Source: Artocarpus heterophyllus (taxonomy: Eukaryota; Streptophyta; Magnoliopsida; Rosales; Moraceae). From it: a DNA stretch of 64,000 nt. The notes under the pieces are model-generated. The model did not search any database. It saw only the letters and a list, made by a program, of their open reading frames with translations, and was not told where the DNA came from. Location of the stretch: positions 31,207,521 through 31,271,520 of the forward strand of contig CM046333.1 of NCBI GenBank assembly GCA_025403435.1, in the 5' to 3' direction. Position numbers and translations under genes: made by a program. This document shows, one piece after another, positions 58,305 to 64,000 of this stretch (its first letter is position 1; each line of letters begins with the position of its first letter).

Positions 58305-60819
58305 ATGAGTGATTTGTCCGATTCCCAGAACGTAGAGGTTTCCTGGTCGGAAAGTAGGGCAGAGAGTAGTAGCTCTTCTACCCAATCCGACGCCGAAGTG
58401 GCATCCCCAAGACTGGATGGGGCCGACCGGCTGGAGCAAATCCTAAGGGTCGATTCCCAGACGGTACCTGAGCAGGAGTTTTTAAACATGCTGGACGGGC
58501 GAAGGCTCATTAGGTCGTCTAGGGAGCAAGACCCTTATGTAGGGGCGGCTACAGCGGGCTCGTCCTGAGTTCTTCCAAGGGAGAGGGCTGAGCTTCAGGC
58601 CAAGCGAGGATACTCCGAGCACATCCGGTCAGAATGCTGGGGCCCCCGCCCAAGTCGCGGGGGTGATCACGGTTGACGTCTCCTATGAGGAGAATGCGCC
58701 GAGGAGGCAGAGGCAGAGCAGTAGGAGATGGAGCAGGAGGTCCAGGACACACGCGTTCGGGGCGTGACGACATATCGGGTAAGCCGACCTGGGCAAACCT
58801 CGACGGCAGGCTATACGAGTGCCATCACGGAGTCACGGTTAGAGAACCTATGCGTCGAGTATGGCATTCCGGACAATGTGATTCTCACCGTCCCCGGTGA
58901 GGGAGACTCACCTTTAGACGCGCCGGAGGGATTCATCACTCTCTACGTCGAGTTCTTTAGGGCTAGGCTGCGTCTACCATTGCACCGCTTTCTCCACCGG
59001 GCACTCAACTACTTCAATGTGTGCCCGGCTCAATTGAACCCGAACAGCTATAGGTCGCTGATCGGGATGTACATCCTATGGAAGTACCACCGGAGTACCG
59101 AGATGCCGCTGGAGGCCTTCAAACAAGTATTCAAGATGAAGAAGCTTCCTCGGCAGTCTGGCTGGTACTACTTCACCAGCTTCAAGAAGGATTTTATCCT
59201 GGGTAACCCCGACTCGGACAAGTTATGAAAGTACGAGTGTTTCTACGCCGGGGGAAACTTTCTAGCCTAAGCCGGTGAAGCAGTCCCTGAGGATCAGCAA
59301 GTGCCAAGGTCGTTCGAGCAGGGGCACGTTTGGACCAAGCGTCCTTGGGCACCGAGCCGCATAAATAGGGCAGTAGACGAGCTGTTCGAGAAGCCAGAAT
59401 CATCCAGACAACAGTCCTTCCTTCTAAGGAAGGACACTTTATCCAGTTATGGCTGGTTTGGGGAGTCCAGCAGTCTTCCCCGAGCTGTCTGTCCTGCCCG
59501 GGGGGCCGGGCAAGTTACAATTGCTCATTCGAGTGTCGCGGACGTTCCAGGGCCAAGCACTTCCCGGTCTAGGTGACCGACGAGGGAGCCTTCTACGTCC
59601 AATTCCAAGGACTCGTCCAGTGGCTCCTTCGATGCGGGGCCACCTGTAGCCGACAAGGACCTCGAGGACGTGATTAGGTTCCTATACCCGTCTCGCCCAC
59701 TCTAGATCGGAGGTCAGCCCAGGACCTTATTTTTAATCACCCTTTCTTATCCCGACCTTGCTTTGACTTTGCTCTTCCTTGTGCAGAAATGACGGCATCG
59801 ACCTCCCGCGTTGATAGGCATGCCCAGATGGCAAGTCTGAGGAAGCAGAAGGGCAAGGCCATCGACACCGGGAGAAAACGTAAGCGGATGCTGAGGCCCG
59901 AGCTCCCAATGCGTACTGGGCAGACCTCCACAACAGTCCATGTCCTACCTATCGCAGCCGACCAGGGCCTCGCCAGAGGTCACCCTAGCAGATGAGGCCG
60001 CCAGAGGCACGTCCGAGGACTTGCAGAGAAGGCGCCCAGACTACCGTGGCATGGTTCTTGAGTGCCTCGGAGATGCGGTTCCCCAGGATGACTTCTTCAT
60101 GAACATCCAGAGGGAGGACTTGCAGAGTCTCTGCAACACGGCCCTCCTAGCCACTGCCTCTGTAAGTATCCGAGCTAATCGATAGTTCTCCTTTTAACAT
60201 GTTGCCGAGGACTGACGCCTTGATTTTTGCAGGCGAGCATTGTTCTGCACATGGTGCACTCCACCGGGATGAAGGAGATCCACAAAGAAAAAGAGATGCA
60301 CAAGAAGACCCTTCTGAAGAAGATGGACTCTGACAAGAAGCTCAATGAGAAGAACATTGAGCTAGACCAAGCTAAGGAGTCCCTTTCACGAGCCCAGGAG
60401 GAAGCTGGAAAGGCTAAGGCCGAGGCCGAGGAAACATCGAGGCAGCTCAAGGAGGTGGAGGATAGAGCCACACGGCTTGAGGGGCAGCTCGCAACCCTGT
60501 AAGTGAAACACCAGCACTTTGTGGCCGAGCTCCCCGATCGCCTGGCCAGTGCGGTTGAGGAATTTAAAACACCCCAGAGTACGCCGATCTCTACTACGAC
60601 AGCATGACAGACCTCCGCGACCACCTAATCGAGAAGCACCCCGAGGCAGCGGGATTCGACTGGTCGGTCATCGTTGAGCCCGACCAAGGTGATGTTGAGC
60701 AACAGCGAGGTGAAGAGGATGAGGTCGTCGTGGTAGACGGTGACGACGACGGGGATGAGCAGAGCACCGAGAGGGGCGGGGACGGAGATGCGGCTGGGAG
60801 CGAGACCCAGGCAGATTGA
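58305..60819 (+). pseudogene. Antisense accessory gene of the Tat element (putative gypsy-type transposon domain plus coiled coil), broken
   Basis: Starts ATG at 58305 (MSDLSDSQNVEVSWSESRAE, Ser/Glu-rich). 58728-59228 carries the conserved part: SRLENLCVEYGIPDNVILTV, FITLYVEFFRARLRLPLHRF, NSYRSLIGMYILWKYHRSTE, GWYYFTSFKKDFILG. I recognise this as the family named 'putative gypsy type transposon' (PF04195, Transposase_28). Further on a basic segment (MASLRKQKGKAIDTGRKRKR) precedes an intron, then a Lys/Glu-rich coiled coil (60233-60502), and an acidic tail ending at 60819. Stops at 58566, 58677, 59226 and 59274, and frameshifts near 59480 and 59960, show decay. The function of these accessory proteins is unknown. 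Confidence 0.75.
60162..60232 (+). other. Intron in the antisense gene
   Basis: 71 bp, GTAAGTATCC at the donor and TGATTTTTGCAG at the acceptor, phase 0. Splicing joins LLATAS to ASIVLHMVHSTGMKE in frame, while unspliced reading hits a stop 24 bases into the intron. A second, weaker intron ending TTGTGCAG at 59786 is possible. Confidence 0.7.
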
Positions 60820-60892
60820 GCTGTATTTTTCCCTCTCTCTTTTTTTGTATTCGGGCTCGGGAGGTGCTCGGTTTCCTTGTACCTCCCTGATA

Positions 60893-60898
60893 AATAAA
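60893..60898 (+). terminator. Poly(A) signal for the antisense gene
   Basis: AATAAA 74 bases after the stop codon, in a T-rich 3' flank. Confidence 0.6.
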
Positions 60899-61738
60899 GA
60901 CTTCCCGTTTTACTCTTATTGGATCCTTGTGTAGTTTTGTTTTGCGTTACATTCCACATTATTTTCCAAGTGCGAGTGTTCTTGGGTTAACAGTCTTAGC
61001 TTTAGGTGGACCTCGATGTGAGGTATTCCTCGGACATCCAGTTACTGTCATCTAGTGTCAAGTAACTATTATTGTCCAAGTTAGGTGTTCCTCGGGAGGA
61101 TCCCAAGTTGGGAACAAGCAATCTCGACAACCAAAGCTGACCCAAGTAATCCAAGCATATAGGATTTCATCTCGGTTCGGTGTCGAGCGTCCGAGCAGAA
61201 GTTTGTAGCACCTGTTCTCAGTTGATCCAAGCAGGTTAGGTTATAGTACTTTTGTTCTCGGTTACCCCGAGTAGTTATCCTTATCTGCTCAGTTATCCGA
61301 GTAGGTTTAAGTTTCTGATCTCAGTCGGGCAGAATATAAACGGCGTATGACTACCCTTACCTTGTTGCCCCCCCTCGACTTGTTTAAGTTTTAAAGAAAC
61401 TTTACAAGTGTAGGAGTCATCGGACATAGCACTGTGCCAAGCAACTTATCAGGTCGTCTGTACGGCGACAGACCTGGGGTCGGTGTACCGACCAGCCCCC
61501 CAGCTCAGTTTAATGAGGATGACTCTCCCTTGGTGGGAGTCAGTGTCTTGTCCTCCGAGCCGGAGTTGTGGCATCTTGGATTTACCTTTCCTTTAAACAC
61601 ATTACTCAGGTGGAATGATATTAGGGAAGTTGTGCTCCATTAATGTGATATATACATAGATTTTTCTAGCCTTGTTCAGCAGGTCTAGTTACAAAAGAAT
61701 TGTGGCCAGAGGTCAAAAAAGGAGTCTGGCTCTGAATT
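60899..61738. other. Region between the antisense gene and pol of the Tat element, non-coding
   Basis: Contains four variants of a motif like CTCGGTTACCCCGAGTAG at about 61130-61310. A C7 run at 61368-61374 reads, on the element strand, TCGAGGGGGGCAACAAGG, a second polypurine-like tract. No ORF of note. Confidence 0.55.
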
Positions 61739-62964
61739 TTAACAATAGAATCTTTTTAAGAGCTCGGCATTCCATGGATGTCCGAGCTGATTCCCCTCCG
61801 TGTCGGCCAACCTGTACGTGCCCAGTCGTACGATGTCTTCGACTCTAAACGGACCTTCCCATTTCGGACCAAAGGACCCGAGACCGGGCTGTTGAACCAT
61901 GACCTTCTTCAACACCAAGTCACCAACCTTAAAGCTTCTAGGCTGAACTCTTTTGCTGTAATACCGAGCTACCACCTGATTCTGAGCTGCATTACGAATC
62001 GCTGCTCGTTTTTTTTTTTCTCCAATAGGTCGAGCTCGGCCATCATCAGCTCCGCGTTCAGAGTACCCTCATAGTGTTCAACTCTAAAGCTCGGTAATCC
62101 TACTTCGGCTGGAATGACTGCCTCTGCCCCGTAAACGAGGGAAAACAGTGTTTCACCAGTCGCTGTTTGGACAGTTGTTCGGTATGCCCAGAGCACCTGG
62201 GGTAGTTCATCGATCCACGCACCCTTAAGCCCCTCGAGTTTTTTCTTCAGGTTATCTTTGATTTTCTTGTTGACGGCCTCAACATGGCCGTTACTCTGCG
62301 GATAGCTTGAGGAGGAGAAAACCTTCTTAATGCCGAGCTTCTCGCATAGGCGACGTAGACCCGAGGATTCAAACTGCTTAGCGTTATCGGTCACTATAGT
62401 GTGCAGGATCCTGAACCGGCAAACAATGTTCTTCCACACGAAGTTGGTACACTTGGCTTCGGTCATGTTGGTACTGGGTTCGACTTCGATCCACTTCGTA
62501 AGATAGTCAATTGCCACGATGCAGTACCTGAATTGTGATCAGGCTGTTGGGAGTGGTCTGATCAAGTCGATGGCCCACTTTGCGAATAACCACACCGAGG
62601 TTACAGGATTGAGGGGCTCGGTGTGGGAGCCAGGAATTCTAGCATACTGTTGGCATTTGAGGCATTTTCGAGCAAAGTTCCCACAATCTTGCTGCATGGC
62701 AGGCTAGTAGTATCCCTACCAGAGGCACTTTTGGGCTAAACAGCGTCCTCCGGAATGATTGCCGCATAGACCTTCATGGATCTCGCTCATTAGATACTCG
62801 GCCTCCACGGGGTCCAAGCATCTCAAGCATGGCGTAGTGTAGCCTCACCGGTATAACTTTCCACCGATCATCGAATACCAGGCTGAGCCATTACGTACCC
62901 GCTGTGCTTCTTCTCGATCGTCGGGCAACTCGGCCGTGGTCAGGTATCGGATGATCGGGTCCAT
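61739..62964 (-). pseudogene. Tat-element integrase, broken
   Basis: The zinc-binding part is at about 62640-62800 (HEGLCGNHSGGRC, then CGNFARKCLKCQQYA), with stops. 61969-62570 is the core: IDYLTKWIEVEPSTNMTEAK, TIVTDNAKQFESSGLRRLCE, SYPQSNGHVEAVNKKIKDNL. The Asp, Asp and Glu of the DDE triad are all present. A frameshift falls at the A/T homopolymer around 62009-62020. 61739-61975 is the C-terminal part (SFKVGDLVLKKV, KWEGPFRVEDI) and has no chromodomain, as expected for Tat. Stop at 61739. Confidence 0.9.
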
Positions 62965-63440
62965 CTAGGTACTTCTCGGTTCCTCGGCTAGGCTCATGAT
63001 TTCCTTAACTATGCTTGGTTCAGGCAGTCTTTCGATGGGGACCAACGTCAAGTCACTTCCACCTAATCCGAAAACTAGTCGGGCTAGGACGTCGGCTTCT
63101 GCGTTTTCAGACCAGGGGATCTGCTTAAAAGAATAGGACTTAAATTGTCCAAGCAGTTGTTTTGCTTCCTTTAAATATGCCGCCATCGAGTTTGCCCAGG
63201 CCTGAAATCCTCCGGTGACTTGCTGCACCACTAGCATTGAGTCACTGTAAATGGTGAGGCGATTGACGCCGAGATCTTGGGCGATTCGTAGTCCTGCCAA
63301 CGGAGCTTCGTACTCCGCCTCGTTGTTAGAGGCCTTGAAGTTAAACCGGAGGGCATAGATGACCTTGTACCCATCCGGGCTCGTTAAAATTAGCCCGACC
63401 CCCGATCCATCGACGCAGGTAGAGCCATCGACGTTTAGTT
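62965..63440 (-). pseudogene. Extra (archaeal-type) RNase H domain of the Tat element, broken by one stop
   Basis: The minus strand reads KLNVDGSTCVDGSGVGLILT, NFKASNNEAEYEAPLAGLRI, LTIYSDSMLVVQQVTGGFQA and AEADVLARL. The DGS, NEAEYEA and YSDSMLV blocks match the second RNase H found between RT-RNase H and integrase in Tat elements. It is one frame from 63669, with a stop only at 63439-63441 (a CAG-to-TAG-type change before KLNV). Confidence 0.85.
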
Positions 63441-64000
63441 TCTAGTCTGGCTCCGGGGAAAGGTCTTCTTCACTGCAGCCAGCTGTATCAGGCTCTTTAA
63501 TGGGTGACTTCTCAACTTGTGGAGTCACCTTGCCAGCCTCCGTGAACTTGGCAATGAAATCCACCAGGACTTGAGCTTTTATTGCCGTTCTCGGCACGAA
63601 ATGCACATCATATTGGCCTAGCTCAACTGACCACTTGGCCATTCGGCTCGATATCTTCAGGCTTTGCAAAAATTACCGTAGAGGGAACTTGGTCGGGACC
63701 TTGATGGTATGGCCTTGGTAATATGGCCGCAGCTTCTGGATCGATGTTATTAAGGCAAAGGCCAGCTTCTCCAGCGGCGGGTACCGCTCCTCGACACCTT
63801 GAAATGCGTGGCTGGTATAATAAAGGGGTCTCTGGATCCCGTCTTTGTCTTAGACCAAGACCGAGCTAACAGCTTTCTCTAACAAGGCTAAATAGGCGGT
63901 TAAAGCCTCACCGGGCAAAGCTTTGGATAGGAGCGAGGGCGTAGCCAGGTAAGTTTTTAAGCTTTGAAAAGCTTCTTCACACTCCCTGCTCCACTCAAAC
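63441..64000 (-). pseudogene. Tat-element RT RNase H domain, partial (runs off the window)
   Basis: At the window edge the minus strand reads FEWSRECEEAFQSLKTYLAT, then ALPGEALTAYLALLEKAVSS with a stop near 63855, and GIQRPLYYTSHAFQGVEERY, PPLEKLAFALITSIQKLRPY. After a second stop it continues as MAKWSVELGQYDVHFVPRTA with IKAQVLVDFIAKF. This is the end of the RT and its RNase H domain. The start of pol and gag lie beyond the window. Confidence 0.88.

Larger units (their letters stand above)
57294..64000 (-). mobile_element. Tat-lineage Ty3/gypsy element, 3' part, with an antisense gene
   Basis: Inserted in the giant-LTR element's 3' LTR. The 3' LTR is 57294-57927, followed by a polypurine tract, then a 3.8-kb zone with a plus-strand gene, then the minus-strand pol (integrase, an extra RNase H, RT/RNase H) running off the window. 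An extra RNase H domain after the RT RNase H, plus a large region between integrase and the 3' LTR carrying an antisense ORF, is the known arrangement of some Tat elements such as Grande. Stops and frameshifts in both genes show decay. The 5' LTR is not in the window. Confidence 0.85.

Noticed and set aside
61361..61380. Right-hand boundary of the Tat 3' LTR at the C7 run
   Set aside because: It would make a 4-kb LTR containing the antisense gene. The pair of inverted termini at 57294 and 57927 with an adjacent purine tract is a better fit.

Overview
This window is plant nuclear DNA, almost certainly from an angiosperm, made almost entirely of nested transposable elements. The evidence is the set of families present: Ty1/copia and Ty3/gypsy LTR retrotransposons with initiator-tRNA-Met primer sites, a Tat-type gypsy element carrying an antisense gene, and a CACTA (En/Spm) element with a TNP2 transposase. 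I found no convincing host gene, rRNA, tRNA or CRISPR array. All element assignments come from reading translated motifs and from matching repeat ends and target-site duplications (TSDs) by eye; no database search was run.

Layout. (1) 1-10553: 3' part of a broken Ty3/gypsy element (gypsy-1, plus strand), with integrase, chromodomain and a 3' LTR of about 2.7 kb. The LTR is split by copia-A (1635-8308, minus strand, TSD AAATA). (2) 10554-12884: AT-rich spacer with a possible 0.7-kb hAT-like element. (3) 12885 to at least 46815: a decayed CACTA element whose TNP2 gene is cut into three pieces. The first cut is a solo copia LTR (15252-26792, TSD TTTAA), itself split by copia-B (16546-26220, TSD TATTT). 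The second cut is gypsy-2 (27971-46634, minus strand, TSD TGCCA), whose 3' LTR is split by copia-C (28525-38200, plus strand). (4) 46816-48665: unclassified sequence and a 0.5-kb fold-back made of two inverted LTR-like arms. (5) 48666-57293: an element with LTRs of about 4 kb and only about 1.1 kb of non-coding internal sequence. Its second LTR is split by (6) a Tat-lineage gypsy element (57294 to beyond 64000, minus strand), which carries a plus-strand antisense gene with its own TATA box, intron and poly(A) signal.

Only copia-C looks potentially functional. It has an uninterrupted gag-pol reading frame with all catalytic residues seen, a primer site, a polypurine tract and nearly identical LTRs. 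Every other coding region is broken by stops or frameshifts. The nesting gives a relative order: CACTA, then the solo LTR and gypsy-2, then copia-B and copia-C, with copia-C probably youngest.

The observations most worth following are non-coding. Arrays of short palindromes (TTCGGC-nn-GCCGAA) are shared by copia-B/C and the unrelated gypsy-2. Copia-C's leader has stem-loops that present the palindrome CCTAGG. The giant LTRs contain GTCAA motifs at 10-11 bp spacing. The Tat element has its antisense transcription unit. Copia-C sits in a target that lacks 9 bp and has no TSD.
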